A DNA stretch of 64,000 bases from Natronobeatus ordinarius (GTDB taxonomy: Archaea > Halobacteriota > Halobacteria > Halobacteriales > Natrialbaceae), in contig NZ_CP101456.1 in the NCBI RefSeq assembly GCF_024362485.1, positions 2,728,001 to 2,792,000 of the forward strand, in the 5' to 3' direction. Positions 8,890 to 17,942 of the stretch are shown here, piece after piece. Below the pieces are notes generated by a model. That model was not told the origin of the DNA. It did not search any database and saw nothing but the letters and a program-made list of their open reading frames with translations. Position 1 is the first letter of the stretch; each line of letters opens with the position of its first letter. The translations under genes were made by a program, and so were the position numbers.

Positions 8890-9921
8890 ATGGTGCAACA
8901 CATCAAGCGCCGCCGCTTCATCGCGGCGACAGGAGCTGCTGGACTGGCAACGATCGCGGGCTGTATCGGTGAAGACGCCGAGGACGATGACAGTGGCAAC
9001 GGCGACGAGAACGGCGACGACGACGAGCTCACCGAAGACGAGTTCGAAGACGCCGAACCGGACGAGGGCGGCGAAGTGATCGTCTGGCACGCCGGCGGCA
9101 CCGGCGGGACGTACTTCCCGCTGTCGGGTGAGTTCAAGTCGATCGTCGAGGCGAACTCACCCCACGGCCTGCAGGTCCAGTCGACCGGGGCGAGCGTCGC
9201 GAACGTCGGCTCGCTCGAGCGCGAGGAGGCCGACTTCGCCCTGATCCAGAACGACATCGCGTACTTCGCGTACAACGGAACCGGCATCGAGGAGTTCGAG
9301 GATGCGTCGGTCGAGAACCTCCGGGGCGTCGCGACGCTGTACCCGGAGACGATCCACATCATCACGCAGGCGGATTCGGGCATCGAGACGGTCGAGGACC
9401 TTGAGGGCGCGACGGTCAACACGGGCGACCTCGGCAGCGGCACGCAGGTCAACGCCCTCCAGATCCTCGAGTCGGCGGGGATCGAGGACTTCGACGAGGA
9501 GAACACCGACTTCGCGACGGCGACCGACCAGATCCGCGACGGTGACATCGACGCCTCGTTCATCGTCGGCGGCGCGCCCGTCGGCGCGGTCGAGGAGCTC
9601 GCGACGACGGAGGATATCTCCCTGGTCGAAGTCTCGGGCGACCTTCGAGAACAGATCAAAGCCGACGCCGAGTGGCTGGCCGACGACACCGTCGCGGGCG
9701 GTACCTACGAGGGCGTCGACGACGACGTCGAGACGGTGTCGGTCCAGGCGATGATCGCGACCCACGAGGGCGTCGACGAAGGGATCGTCGAGGAAGTGAC
9801 CGAGGCGATCTTCGAGAACACCGGCGACCTCACGATCGAGTCCGAGGCAATCTCGGCCGACTCCGCCCAGGACGGGATGCCGATCGACCTGCACCCGGGC
9901 GCAGCAGCGTACTTCGGCTGA
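8890..9921 (+). CDS. TAXI family TRAP transporter substrate-binding lipoprotein (copy 2)
   Basis: A 343-residue exported TAXI receptor. KRRRF opens the twin-arginine signal, the lipobox cysteine is Cys25 (TIAGC), and a shorter acidic linker than in copy 1 follows. The mature domain differs from copy 1 at only about 15 positions, mostly conservative. The ATG at 8890 aligns with the start of copy 1 and follows a TATA-like element; the ATG at 8851 would put 13 residues in front of the signal. Thirty bases after it begins the DUF1850 gene and then the permease, so this copy is the receptor encoded with the transporter. Confidence 0.93.
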   Translation: MVQHIKRRRFIAATGAAGLATIAGCIGEDAEDDDSGNGDENGDDDELTEDEFEDAEPDEGGEVIVWHAGGTGGTYFPLSGEFKSIVEANSPHGLQVQSTGASVANVGSLEREEADFALIQNDIAYFAYNGTGIEEFEDASVENLRGVATLYPETIHIITQADSGIETVEDLEGATVNTGDLGSGTQVNALQILESAGIEDFDEENTDFATATDQIRDGDIDASFIVGGAPVGAVEELATTEDISLVEVSGDLREQIKADAEWLADDTVAGGTYEGVDDDVETVSVQAMIATHEGVDEGIVEEVTEAIFENTGDLTIESEAISADSAQDGMPIDLHPGAAAYFG

Positions 9922-9950
9922 GTCGTTCACCCTATCGATAAGCTAGCACC

Positions 9951-10541
9951 GTGACCGACCACCACGACGGCACGCCGCCGAACACCACACGGCTCCGGCG
10001 ACGGACCATCGTCGCCGCGCTCGCTTCGCTCCCGCTCGGAGCCGGGGCGGTAGCCGTCGCCCGTTCGTCCGATCGGACCCTCGTCGTCGCCGACGCGGAC
10101 TCCGGGGACCGACTGCTCGAGCAGCCGGTCGACGACGGCGAAACCGTCGTGCTGGCGTACACCCACAGCGTCGAGAAGACCCCGGTTCGGGACGTCTACG
10201 AGGTCGACGACGACGCGCTCAGGATGGTGCGGATGGAATTTTCCTCGTTCGGTGCCGGGTTGCCGACAGACGACGTCGAACGGACCGACGAGGGCTTCGT
10301 CGTTCACCGTGACGACCGCTACGAGCAGCTGTCCGTCGCTCCCAGGACGATCGCGGGTCACGAACTCGTCGTCGGCGAGACCAGGTACGATCTGGTAGCG
10401 ATCGCCGACGATCGCGTCACGATTTCGATCGCATTCGATCGGTTCTTGAGTGCCGACCGTTTCGCACACGATATGAGCGTTCTCGACACGACAGACGGAC
10501 TCGCCAGCGACGTCGACAACGGGGTGAGTCGACGACCGTGA
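9951..10541 (+). CDS. DUF1850 domain protein, TRAP-TAXI associated
   Basis: A 196-residue protein with an N-terminal hydrophobic segment (about residues 20-40, after LRRRT) and a DUF1850 core: LAYTHSVEKTPVRDVYEV, MVRMEFSSFGAGLP. DUF1850 genes regularly sit between a TAXI receptor and a fused TRAP permease, as here; their biochemical role is unknown. It uses a GTG start at 9951, and its TGA overlaps the GTG of the permease gene (GTGA at 10538-10541), indicating translational coupling. The signal suggests it faces the outside of the membrane near the permease. Confidence 0.88.
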   Translation: MTDHHDGTPPNTTRLRRRTIVAALASLPLGAGAVAVARSSDRTLVVADADSGDRLLEQPVDDGETVVLAYTHSVEKTPVRDVYEVDDDALRMVRMEFSSFGAGLPTDDVERTDEGFVVHRDDRYEQLSVAPRTIAGHELVVGETRYDLVAIADDRVTISIAFDRFLSADRFAHDMSVLDTTDGLASDVDNGVSRRP

Positions 10542-13270
10542 GCGACGACGTGAACGAGCGAGGGAGACGAGTAACCGACCGGGCCGAACTCTCGGAGGAA
10601 GAACGCGACGAAATTATCTCCGAGGTCACCCGCCGTCGGTCGCTCCGCGGCGTGGCGCTGGTCGTGGTGGCGGTCGTGGGGATCACGTTCTCGGCGTTCC
10701 AGCTGTGGATCGCCGCGCGGGGGACGATATTCGAGGCGACGCTCCCGCTGTTCGGGGAGTTCCGGCTCTTCGCGCTGCAACAACTCCAGGTCAACACGGT
10801 CCACGTCACCTTCGCACTGGTCCTGGCGTTCCTGTTGTTCCCCACGAGCCGCGGGGACGGCTTCGTCGTCCGTCGGCTCGCCCGGGTCGAACCCGCCGTC
10901 CGCGCCCGCTTCGGGGACGATCACCCGCTGACGCGGGCGGTGGCCCGGCTCGCCGGATTGGTCCGCTGGGCGGCGCTCGATCCGCACATGAACCGGGTCG
11001 CGCCGGTCGACGTGGCGCTGATCGGCCTCGCGCTGCTCCCGATGCACTACACGGTGACGCAGTTCGAGGAGATCCAACACATCGCCTTTCGTCGGTTCGA
11101 CGACACCATCGGAGTCCACGAGATGTACCCGATCCTCACGCCGGTCGTCTCGGCGTTCGAGGCCGTCGGTGTCCCGCTGGGCGACGTCTCGTGGGCGTTC
11201 GTCCTCGGCGTCCTCGGCATCCTGCTCGTCCTCGAGGCGACCCGGCGTACCCTCGGGCTGCTGTTGATGACGCTGGTCGGCTCGTTCATCGTCTACGCGT
11301 ACTGGGGCTATCTCATCCCGCGCGATTCGGCGATCGGCGCGCTGGCAATCCAGCCCGACACCTGGGCGAACATCGTCTTCAACCTCTGGTACAACGTCGA
11401 AGCCGGCGTCTTCTCGACGCCCGTCAGCGTCAGCGTCCGCTTCATCTACATCTTCATCCTCTTCGGGGCGTTCCTCGAGATGAGCGGCGCGGGCAAGTGG
11501 TTCATCGACCTCGCGTACTCCGCGACCGGCACCCGGAAGGGTGGCCCGGCGAAAGCGAGCGTCGTCTCGAGCGGGTTCATGGGGATGCTCAGTGGTTCGT
11601 CGATCGCCAACACCGTCACGACGGGCGCGTTCACGATTCCGCTGATGAAGCGATCGGGCTACTCGCCCGAGTTCTCCGGCGCGGTCGAATCCTCCTCCTC
11701 GTCGGGAGGCCAGATGCTCCCGCCGGTGATGGGGGCGGCGGCGTTCCTGATCGTCGAGTTCACGGGCTGGCCCTACGCGGACGTGATCATCGCCGCGACG
11801 CTCCCCGCGATCGCATTCTTCTTCGGAATGTGGGTAATGGTGCACTTCGAGGCCGTCCGCGGCGGGATCGGCGGCCTCCCGCGCTCTGAACTTCCCGACG
11901 TTCGCTCGAAGCTCCGCACGGGCTGGTTCTACCTGATACCGATCGTCCTGCTGGTCTACTTCCTGGTGGTCGCACGCTTCTCGATCAACCGCGCCGGCTG
12001 GTTCACGATCGTCTCGGTCGTCGCCCTGATCGCGGTCGTCGCGGCCTACGACGAGCAGACGCGGCTCCCCTTGCTGGGGTCGATCGCGGCACTCTACCTC
12101 GCCCACCTCGGGGCGTTCGTGACTGTCGGCGGCGGTCTCCTCGACGCCATCGGAGTCCTGCTCGGGACGGGGACGCCCGGCGACGGGCTCACACTCGGCG
12201 AGGCGGCGACGGCGGCCGCCGCCGATCTCGGGACGATCGCCATCCTCGTGAGCGTCGCGTTTCTGCTCGCCCGACCCGGCGCCGAGGCGCCGCTGCTCGA
12301 GCTCGAGGACGATGTCGAGGACGCCGCACGCGAGAGTGCGCGGGCGATCGGTCGGCCGGGACTGGCGGACAACGTCGCCTACCGGCTCGGGACATTTGTC
12401 CTGAAGTCGATGGATTCGGGCGCGCGAACCGCGACGACCGTCGTGATCGCCGTCGCGGCGGCCGGCGTCGTGCCGGGCGTCATCAGCGTCACGGGACTGG
12501 GCCCGAACCTCGCCGCGCTGATCGACGCCGTCAGCGGCGGGTCGATGCTGACGCTCCTCGTGCTGACCGGCATCGCGTCGATCATCTTCGGGATGGGGAT
12601 GCCGACGACCGCGATGTACATCATCCTGGTCGCGATGCTCGGCGCCCCGATCGAGCAGACCGGCATCGCGATCCTCGCCGGCCACCTGTTCATCCTCTAC
12701 TTCGGCCTGATGGCGGACGTGACGCCGCCGGTTGCCGTGGCCGCGTTCGCCGGCGCCGGCGTGGCGAAAGCCGAGGAGATGAAAACCGCGATTATCGCCT
12801 TCCTGCTCTCGTTGAACAAGGTACTCGTTCCGTTCGCGTTCGTCTTCTCGCCCGGGATCATGTTCCTGCGCCGAGGTGACGAGGGCTGGCGGGTGATGGG
12901 GTGGGCCGACTTTGCCGACGTCGGCTTCGTCCTCACCGAGGTCGCGATCCCGGTCGTCGGGATGTTCCTCGGCGTCTACGCGCTCGGCGTGACGATCATC
13001 GGCTACCAGTTCTCGAGTGTCAGCCAGGTGCGACGCGCGCTCTACTCGATCGCCTCGATCCTGCTGATGGTGCCGGAGATCCCCCTGCTGCTGGCCGAGG
13101 CTGTGCTCGCCCTGCTCGGCATCCCCTCGGCGCTGTTGCTCTTCTCGATCACCTTCCCGCTCCGAGTCGTCGGGCTCGTCATGCTCGTCGTCCTCACTCA
13201 CGACAACCGTTCCAGATCGATCCGCGGGACTGGCGTCGAATCGACGGCGACGGCCCCGGGTGACGCCTGA
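10538..13270 (+). CDS. TRAP transporter fused permease subunit (4TM-12TM)
   Basis: A 910-residue polytopic membrane protein combining the small and large permease subunits of a TRAP transporter, as is usual in TAXI systems. The first part has about four membrane segments after a charged N terminus. The DctM-like part contains FGAFLEMSGAGKWFIDLA, SGSSIANTVTTGAFTIPLMK and GMGMPTTAMYIIL. Transport is probably driven by an ion gradient, since no ATPase is encoded. The GTG start at 10538 overlaps the DUF1850 stop. Together with copy 2 of the receptor and DUF1850 it forms a complete uptake operon; the substrate is not evident. Confidence 0.93.
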   Translation: MSDDVNERGRRVTDRAELSEEERDEIISEVTRRRSLRGVALVVVAVVGITFSAFQLWIAARGTIFEATLPLFGEFRLFALQQLQVNTVHVTFALVLAFLLFPTSRGDGFVVRRLARVEPAVRARFGDDHPLTRAVARLAGLVRWAALDPHMNRVAPVDVALIGLALLPMHYTVTQFEEIQHIAFRRFDDTIGVHEMYPILTPVVSAFEAVGVPLGDVSWAFVLGVLGILLVLEATRRTLGLLLMTLVGSFIVYAYWGYLIPRDSAIGALAIQPDTWANIVFNLWYNVEAGVFSTPVSVSVRFIYIFILFGAFLEMSGAGKWFIDLAYSATGTRKGGPAKASVVSSGFMGMLSGSSIANTVTTGAFTIPLMKRSGYSPEFSGAVESSSSSGGQMLPPVMGAAAFLIVEFTGWPYADVIIAATLPAIAFFFGMWVMVHFEAVRGGIGGLPRSELPDVRSKLRTGWFYLIPIVLLVYFLVVARFSINRAGWFTIVSVVALIAVVAAYDEQTRLPLLGSIAALYLAHLGAFVTVGGGLLDAIGVLLGTGTPGDGLTLGEAATAAAADLGTIAILVSVAFLLARPGAEAPLLELEDDVEDAARESARAIGRPGLADNVAYRLGTFVLKSMDSGARTATTVVIAVAAAGVVPGVISVTGLGPNLAALIDAVSGGSMLTLLVLTGIASIIFGMGMPTTAMYIILVAMLGAPIEQTGIAILAGHLFILYFGLMADVTPPVAVAAFAGAGVAKAEEMKTAIIAFLLSLNKVLVPFAFVFSPGIMFLRRGDEGWRVMGWADFADVGFVLTEVAIPVVGMFLGVYALGVTIIGYQFSSVSQVRRALYSIASILLMVPEIPLLLAEAVLALLGIPSALLLFSITFPLRVVGLVMLVVLTHDNRSRSIRGTGVESTATAPGDA

Positions 13271-13380
13271 GCTGTCCGGCTGCGATCAGACTCTCGGTAT
13301 CCGCGTCCGTCGACTCAACACGTCGAGCACGAGACTGGCGCTCGTGGTGCACTCGGTCAGTGCCTCGAGTGACGACGCAC

Positions 13381-13989
13381 TCACTCGAGGTCGACTCGCC
13401 CGCTCGTCGCGCTGCGGAGCCGGTCTCTGAACGCGGCCGCCTCCGCGATCGGCACCCGGACGTCGAAGTGCACGCGTTCGCCGTACTCGGCGTCGAACTG
13501 GTAGCCTTCGCTCTCGAGGATTCCCCGAACGGTTCCCGAATCGTCGTACGTGAGTTCGATCGAGATTCGCTCGTGGGGTCGCTCCTCGACCACGCCAGCC
13601 TCGTCGACGGCCTCCTTGACGGCCCGTGAGTACGCCCGGACCAGCCCCCCGACGCCGAGGTTCGTCCCGCCGTAGTAGCGCGTGACGACGACGGCGACGT
13701 TCTCGAGGTCGCGCTGGGCCAGGACGTTCAGCGCGGGCTTGCCCGCCGAGCCGGAGGGTTCGCCCTCGTCGCTCGAGTACTCCCGGAGGAAGTCGCCGTC
13801 GGCGTCGGCTCGAACGCGGTAGGCGGGGACGTTGTGGGTCGCGTCGGCGTACTCGCCCGTGACGGCGTCGACGAACGCCTCGGCCGCCTCGACGGACTCG
13901 ACGGGACGGACGTGGCCGATGAACTCCGAACCCTGGACGACGAAGCTCGCGGTCGCGGGTTCGCCGACGGTTCGGTACGTCCGGCTCAC
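13381..13989 (-). CDS. IMPACT/YigZ family protein (UPF0029)
   Basis: A 202-residue protein. The UPF0029 N-terminal domain holds SSDEGEPSGSAGKP and VTRYYGGTNLGVGGLVRAY; a DUF1949-like ferredoxin-fold C-terminal half follows. Family members are linked to translation control but lack a firm biochemical role. No in-frame ATG precedes the conserved part, so the GTG at 13989 (MSRTYRTVGEP) is the likely start. It diverges from the acetyltransferase gene at 14128 across 138 bases. Confidence 0.9.
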   Translation of the reverse strand: MSRTYRTVGEPATASFVVQGSEFIGHVRPVESVEAAEAFVDAVTGEYADATHNVPAYRVRADADGDFLREYSSDEGEPSGSAGKPALNVLAQRDLENVAVVVTRYYGGTNLGVGGLVRAYSRAVKEAVDEAGVVEERPHERISIELTYDDSGTVRGILESEGYQFDAEYGERVHFDVRVPIAEAAAFRDRLRSATSGRVDLE

Positions 13990-14127
13990 GACGACGCACC
14001 CCGGCCACGCCTGTCGACCATGCCCGGCGCTACTCCGGCCGCCGAAAAGAGCCCATCGGTCCCGTCGAGCCGCACTCACTCGAGCAGTACGGTTATCCGC
14101 TCGCGACGCGCTAGTGGTTTCAGTCCG

Positions 14128-14847
14128 ATGCGCCTCGACGTCCTCTTCCCGCTCACCCCCGTCCTCGATCGCGTCCGCCGCGTCTCCACCGTCGCGGTCG
14201 GCCTCGAGGAACCCACCTCGCCCGTCACGATCGTCCCGCTCGAGGAGGAGAACCTGCCCGCGGCGGCGCGCGTACTCGCCGCGGCGTTCGCGACCGAGGC
14301 GTTCACCGTGGCGACGTTCGACCGTTGTACCGGGCGGATCGAGGACGCACTCGAGCGGGTCGTCGAGATCCGACTGCACGCACACCTCGAGGCCAGCCAG
14401 CCCGTCTTCGTCGCGACGGTAAACGACCGGGTCGTCGGCGTCGCGGTCGTCGATCGGCCGGGGTTTACGACCTCTCGCCTGCGGATCCTGCGGCTGCTGG
14501 CCTCTCACCCGGTGACGGTTAGCCGGCTGTGTCGGCGACTCGACTGGCGCGGGAGCTACCACGTCGGGCAGACGGTGTCCCCGCCGGACGTGCTCCCGCC
14601 GGCGTCCTACACGCTCGAGGCGATCGGCGTCGACCCGGACGCCCAGGGTGAGGGCGTTGGCCGGGCGCTGCTCGAGGCCGTCCACGAGCTGGTCGAGTGT
14701 GACGTCGGGGCGTCCGGCTGTTACCTGGTCACCGCCGACGAGTCGAACCGGGTGCTGTACGAGCGATTCGGCTACGAGACGGTCGCCACGAAGCGAGCGA
14801 ACGACCTGAGAGCCTACCACCTGTTCCGACCGAACCGAAACGCATGA
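14128..14847 (+). CDS. GNAT family N-acetyltransferase
   Basis: A 239-residue protein. The acetyl-CoA-binding motif A is EAIGVDPDAQGEGVGRALLE, followed by the motif-B-like ESNRVLYERFGYETV near the C terminus. The N-terminal 70 residues are variable, with a hydrophobic-charged region that may shape the acceptor site. The acceptor is unknown. The ATG at 14128 is the first that gives a normal family length; longer in-frame extensions overlap the divergent IMPACT gene. Confidence 0.85.
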   Translation: MRLDVLFPLTPVLDRVRRVSTVAVGLEEPTSPVTIVPLEEENLPAAARVLAAAFATEAFTVATFDRCTGRIEDALERVVEIRLHAHLEASQPVFVATVNDRVVGVAVVDRPGFTTSRLRILRLLASHPVTVSRLCRRLDWRGSYHVGQTVSPPDVLPPASYTLEAIGVDPDAQGEGVGRALLEAVHELVECDVGASGCYLVTADESNRVLYERFGYETVATKRANDLRAYHLFRPNRNA

Positions 14848-14961
14848 GGAGCGCATTCGAGGAGCTGAGACGGAGCGCACCCGAACGAACCGCTGGCCCC
14901 CGGGGCGTCCGCTCTCGACTTGAGTCGATTCCCGGCCGGACGAGCGAGCCGCGAGTCCCCC

Positions 14962-15783
14962 CTACGAACCGTCCGATTCGACGAAGTCCCTGGTTCGGAC
15001 AGCCAGTTGACAGACGCCGGCGACCGTGAACCCGAGCACGAGGCAGGCGAGCAGCGAGTACAGCGCCGCCGTGAGGACCAACGCGCTGTCGTACCGGGTG
15101 GAGAGGACGACCAGCCCGGTCCACGTCCCGAGTGTCAGTAGCGTCGTCGCCACCGCACCCAACAGGAAGTACGGCGGCCCCTCGCCTGGGCGCCTCGAGG
15201 AGGCCCGTTCACACGCCGCCTCGAACGCCTCGTCGACGTCGGCCGGCGTCTCGAGCGCGATCGCCGGTGTGACGTAGCCGACGGTCGCCCGCCAGCTCGC
15301 CGTCTCGCACACCTCGTCCCCGATCCGGCGTCGGATCGCCCCGGCGACTCTACCGAAGAACTTCGCGGTGACGCCGGTCGCCAGCGCCCGGTAGACGGCC
15401 CACCGTGCCAGCAGCCATCGCCGCTCGAGGACGGCCGACGCCGTTTCCCTCGGCGAAGGTGGCTCGCCGCGGAGCGTCCGACCGATCGAGTGGGCGATCG
15501 CGGCCTCGAACGGCAGACGAACGGCGTAGCCCGCGATCAGTGCGAAGACGCCGTACGCGGCGAGGGCGGTTAGCCCGACGCCGTAGCTGAAGACCGACCC
15601 CAGGACCACGTCGACGCCGAACGCGACGCTCGCGAGGGAGAACAGGACCCGATACCCGTACAGGAGGACGACGAGCGTGACGGCGACGCTCACGGCGGCG
15701 CCGACCGTGTAGCGGACCACGCCGGGAGACGACCGGAGGAGCGCGATGGGGCCGGGGCGATACTGTGGATCGTCGAACGACAT
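14962..15783 (-). CDS. Polytopic membrane protein, unknown function
   Basis: A 273-residue protein with about five hydrophobic segments: residues 25-50, 57-80, 85-105 and two near the C terminus at about 205-255. A soluble amphipathic middle part (TLRGEPPSPRETASAVLERRW) interrupts them. The general layout recalls DUF6159-like integral membrane proteins, but I cannot assign it firmly. The ATG at 15783 is chosen over a TTG nine bases upstream. It is flanked by convergent gnat and divergent SRPBCC genes and appears monocistronic. Confidence 0.75.
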   Translation of the reverse strand: MSFDDPQYRPGPIALLRSSPGVVRYTVGAAVSVAVTLVVLLYGYRVLFSLASVAFGVDVVLGSVFSYGVGLTALAAYGVFALIAGYAVRLPFEAAIAHSIGRTLRGEPPSPRETASAVLERRWLLARWAVYRALATGVTAKFFGRVAGAIRRRIGDEVCETASWRATVGYVTPAIALETPADVDEAFEAACERASSRRPGEGPPYFLLGAVATTLLTLGTWTGLVVLSTRYDSALVLTAALYSLLACLVLGFTVAGVCQLAVRTRDFVESDGS

Positions 15784-16122
15784 GACACGCAACCTGCTCG
15801 TCCCGCCCGGCGAATAGTGGTTGCGTTCCTCGTCCGTCGCCCGTCACTGTCGGTCCGGGCGCACGCCGTCGGTGGCCATCGTGGAGGACCGTCGGCTGGA
15901 TGGAGGACGACGTCAGAGATCGCCAGGTGAACGGACGTCGCCGTAGGTCGCTACTGCAGTCCGATCTCGCGGGCGACGTCAGTGTCCGGAATCTCGATGC
16001 CGTCCGAGACGACTCGGCCCTCGTCGTTGACCGAAACCTCTCGCTCGAGCGACCGGACGGGGCGTTCGAAGCCGACCGGCTAGACGGAATACAGTTAGGC
16101 ACGGACTTCGTAGCCCCGCCCG
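15784..16122. other. Intergenic region holding a gene relic
   Basis: This gap separates the membrane protein gene from the SRPBCC gene. Bases 15963-16050 are a decayed piece of the ACT-domain gene (separate entry). A weak TATA-like ATACAGTTAG lies about 30 bases before the SRPBCC ATG. I see nothing else. Confidence 0.6.
15963..16050 (-). pseudogene. Decayed fragment of the ACT-domain regulator gene
   Basis: These 88 bases align without gaps, at about 80 percent by eye, to roughly 17007-17094 inside the intact ACT gene. On the minus strand they read EVSVNDEGRVVSDGIEIPD, matching GFSVNDDGRVVSGGIEIPN, and then run into a stop just past the shared block. There is no start and no ACT domain. Intact and broken copies lie in the same orientation on either side of the SRPBCC gene. 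Confidence 0.8.
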
Positions 16123-16650
16123 ATGAAACTGGTCGAACTCGAGTTCGTCCTCGACGCGCCGCGCGAGGAAGTCGAGGAGAAGCTCACCCCGACGGCGATC
16201 GTCGAGTACGTCGGCACGTACGACGTCGTCTCGGTCGAGGAGTCCGGTCCGGTCGACGTCCTCACCGTCGCCGCGCCGAACGACCTCGAGGGCGAACTCG
16301 CGTTCACCGAACTCGAGGGCGGCTACGCCTACGAACAGGGAGCCGTCGGACCGTTCGAATCGATGACGACGTGGGTCACGCTCGAGAACGTCGCCGACGG
16401 GACGGATCGAACGCGGATCTCGGTGCGCTCCGAGTACACCTTCGGCGGACCGCTCGCGTTCATCAAGGACCGCCTCGCCTCGAGCACGAGACGACAGGAG
16501 CTCGAGCGGCTCGTCTACGCGCTCGCACACGACCTCGACGCGAGTGACGCCGACAGGGATGACGACCGTGGTGCGGTCGGCTCCGACGACGGAACCGGCG
16601 GTGGCCGGGCCGACGCTGGGGACAACGCGAGCGACGCCGAACGGGCGTGA
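16123..16650 (+). CDS. SRPBCC (START/polyketide-cyclase-like) family protein
   Basis: A 175-residue protein starting MKLVELEFVLDAPREEVEEKLTP, the typical first strand and helix of an SRPBCC ligand-binding fold, with a C-terminal amphipathic helix (RQELERLVYALAHDL). The last 35 residues are an Asp/Gly-rich tail likely to be disordered. Members bind hydrophobic ligands or assist membranes; the ligand here is unknown. It is convergent with the ACT gene, four bases apart, and flanked upstream by the ACT relic. Confidence 0.82.
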   Translation: MKLVELEFVLDAPREEVEEKLTPTAIVEYVGTYDVVSVEESGPVDVLTVAAPNDLEGELAFTELEGGYAYEQGAVGPFESMTTWVTLENVADGTDRTRISVRSEYTFGGPLAFIKDRLASSTRRQELERLVYALAHDLDASDADRDDDRGAVGSDDGTGGGRADAGDNASDAERA

Positions 16651-16654
16651 GTCG

Positions 16655-17158
16655 TCACTGGAGTTCGATCTTGCGAACGAACTCGAGGTCCCGGAGCTGG
16701 GTGATCACCTCGCCGGGCAGGTCCTGGTCGGTCACGAGGTAGAGGCGGGGTTCGTCCGTGAACTCCGGGTCCTCGCTGATCGTCTGGCGGATCGAGACGC
16801 CGTTGTCGGCTAACGTCCCGGTCACGCCCGCGACGATCCCCTTCCGTTCGGCGTCGACGGGCGTGATCGTGAGCACCGTCAGCTCGAGCACCGGCGCGAG
16901 GTCCATCAGGCTCGGCACCTGGGAGATGTTCTGGAAGATACGCCTGAGTTCGGGGTCCTCGAGGATGACGTCCGTCGTCGAGTCGACGACCCGTCGGTCG
17001 ACGTCGATCTCGCGGGCGATCCCGGTGTTTGGGATCTCGATCCCGCCCGAAACGACCCGGCCGTCGTCGTTGACCGAAAAGCCTCGCTCGAGCAGGAGTC
17101 GGATGACGGCCTGCTGACTCGGCGACCCCTCGAACTTCTCCATGATCTCGTCGAACAT
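16655..17158 (-). CDS. ACT domain regulator of amino acid metabolism (COG2150-like)
   Basis: A 167-residue protein. The N-terminal 60 residues form a small helical, probably DNA- or partner-binding module (SPSQQAVIRLLLERGFSVNDDGRVV). The C-terminal half is an ACT domain with VTGTLADNGVSIRQTISED, typical of amino-acid-sensing proteins. The ATG at 17158 fits a TTATATA box 27-32 bases upstream. The intact gene follows hisB on the same strand but has its own promoter. A decayed partial copy lies at 15963-16050. Confidence 0.85.
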   Translation of the reverse strand: MFDEIMEKFEGSPSQQAVIRLLLERGFSVNDDGRVVSGGIEIPNTGIAREIDVDRRVVDSTTDVILEDPELRRIFQNISQVPSLMDLAPVLELTVLTITPVDAERKGIVAGVTGTLADNGVSIRQTISEDPEFTDEPRLYLVTDQDLPGEVITQLRDLEFVRKIELQ

Positions 17159-17183
17159 CGGTTGTCGGACATACGGTGACAGG

Positions 17184-17190
17184 TATATAA
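17184..17190 (-). promoter_or_regulatory. TATA box of the ACT regulator gene
   Basis: TTATATA on the minus strand, centred 29 bases upstream of the ATG at 17158. The spacing predicts transcription starting at or near the start codon. Confidence 0.7.
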
Positions 17191-17348
17191 TGCCCGGCGG
17201 TCGCGGACGAAGCCGGCGACAGTGGAGCAGGTGACTGAGAACGAGCGCCACCGGCTCTGATCTGTGCTGGAGTCGACGGGTGATCCGCGCCGGAGTCGAC
17301 GAGTCGCCGTACTGTAGTACTCGTTTCAACGGTTACTATGGGACTTGG

Positions 17349-17942
17349 CTACTCTGAAAGCGTCCCCTTCGTGCTCGGCGCTCCCTCGCGACGCTCGTCC
17401 ATTCGCGTCGCGTCGTCGAGCGCTCGCGTCAACGCTTTGAACAGCGCCTCGATCTCGTGGTGGGCGTTCTCGCCGGTCACCTCGAGGTGGAGCGTCAGCC
17501 CGGCGTTGAGCGCGAACGATTCGGCGAAGTGTCGGGCCATGTCGCTCGTGAACTCGCCGACGTGAGCCTGTGAGAACCGGCCGTCGAAGTAAAACCGGGG
17601 ACGACCACTGACGTCGACGACGACCGAGGCGACGGCCTCGTCGAGCGGCACCCGCCGATCCGCGTAGCGGACGATTCCCGAGCGATCGCCGAGCGCCTCG
17701 TCGAACGCCGAGCCGAGGACGATCGCTACGTCCTCGATCGTGTGGTGGTCGTCGATCTCGAGGTCGCCGTCACAGCGGACCTCGAGGTCGAACAGGCCGT
17801 GGCTGGCGAACGCCGTCAGCATGTGATCGAAAAAGCCAATTCCCGTTTCGACGTCGGCCTCGCCGGTTCCGTCGATCGAGAGGTCGAGGTCGATCGTCGT
17901 CTCCGCCGTCTCCCGCCTGACGGTCGCAGTTCGCTCGCTCAT
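17349..17942 (-). CDS. hisB: Imidazoleglycerol-phosphate dehydratase
   Basis: A 197-residue HisB-only enzyme (no phosphatase domain), which dehydrates imidazole glycerol phosphate in histidine synthesis. The two manganese-binding repeats are visible: DDHHTIEDV at 64-72 and [12 protein letters not shown] near 160-172. The C terminus ends in the conserved GTLSE. The ATG at 17942 (MSERTATV) is chosen over one nine codons upstream. No other his genes are in view, as is usual in haloarchaea, where the pathway is scattered. Confidence 0.96.
   Translation of the reverse strand: MSERTATVRRETAETTIDLDLSIDGTGEADVETGIGFFDHMLTAFASHGLFDLEVRCDGDLEIDDHHTIEDVAIVLGSAFDEALGDRSGIVRYADRRVPLDEAVASVVVDVSGRPRFYFDGRFSQAHVGEFTSDMARHFAESFALNAGLTLHLEVTGENAHHEIEALFKALTRALDDATRMDERREGAPSTKGTLSE

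Noticed and set aside
7538-9921. The two TAXI genes as an assembly duplication
   Set aside because: They differ at many bases, in linker length and in spacer sequence, and the relic between them is diverged, so they are real paralogues.
10358-13201. A very long open frame antisense to the TRAP permease
   Set aside because: Its translation is an Arg/Asp/His-rich low-complexity string with no domain, as expected opposite a GC-rich gene; the plus-strand permease is clear.
13834-14127. A longer acetyltransferase starting about 300 bases upstream
   Set aside because: The extension overlaps the divergent IMPACT gene and reads as its shadow; the ATG at 14128 gives normal length.
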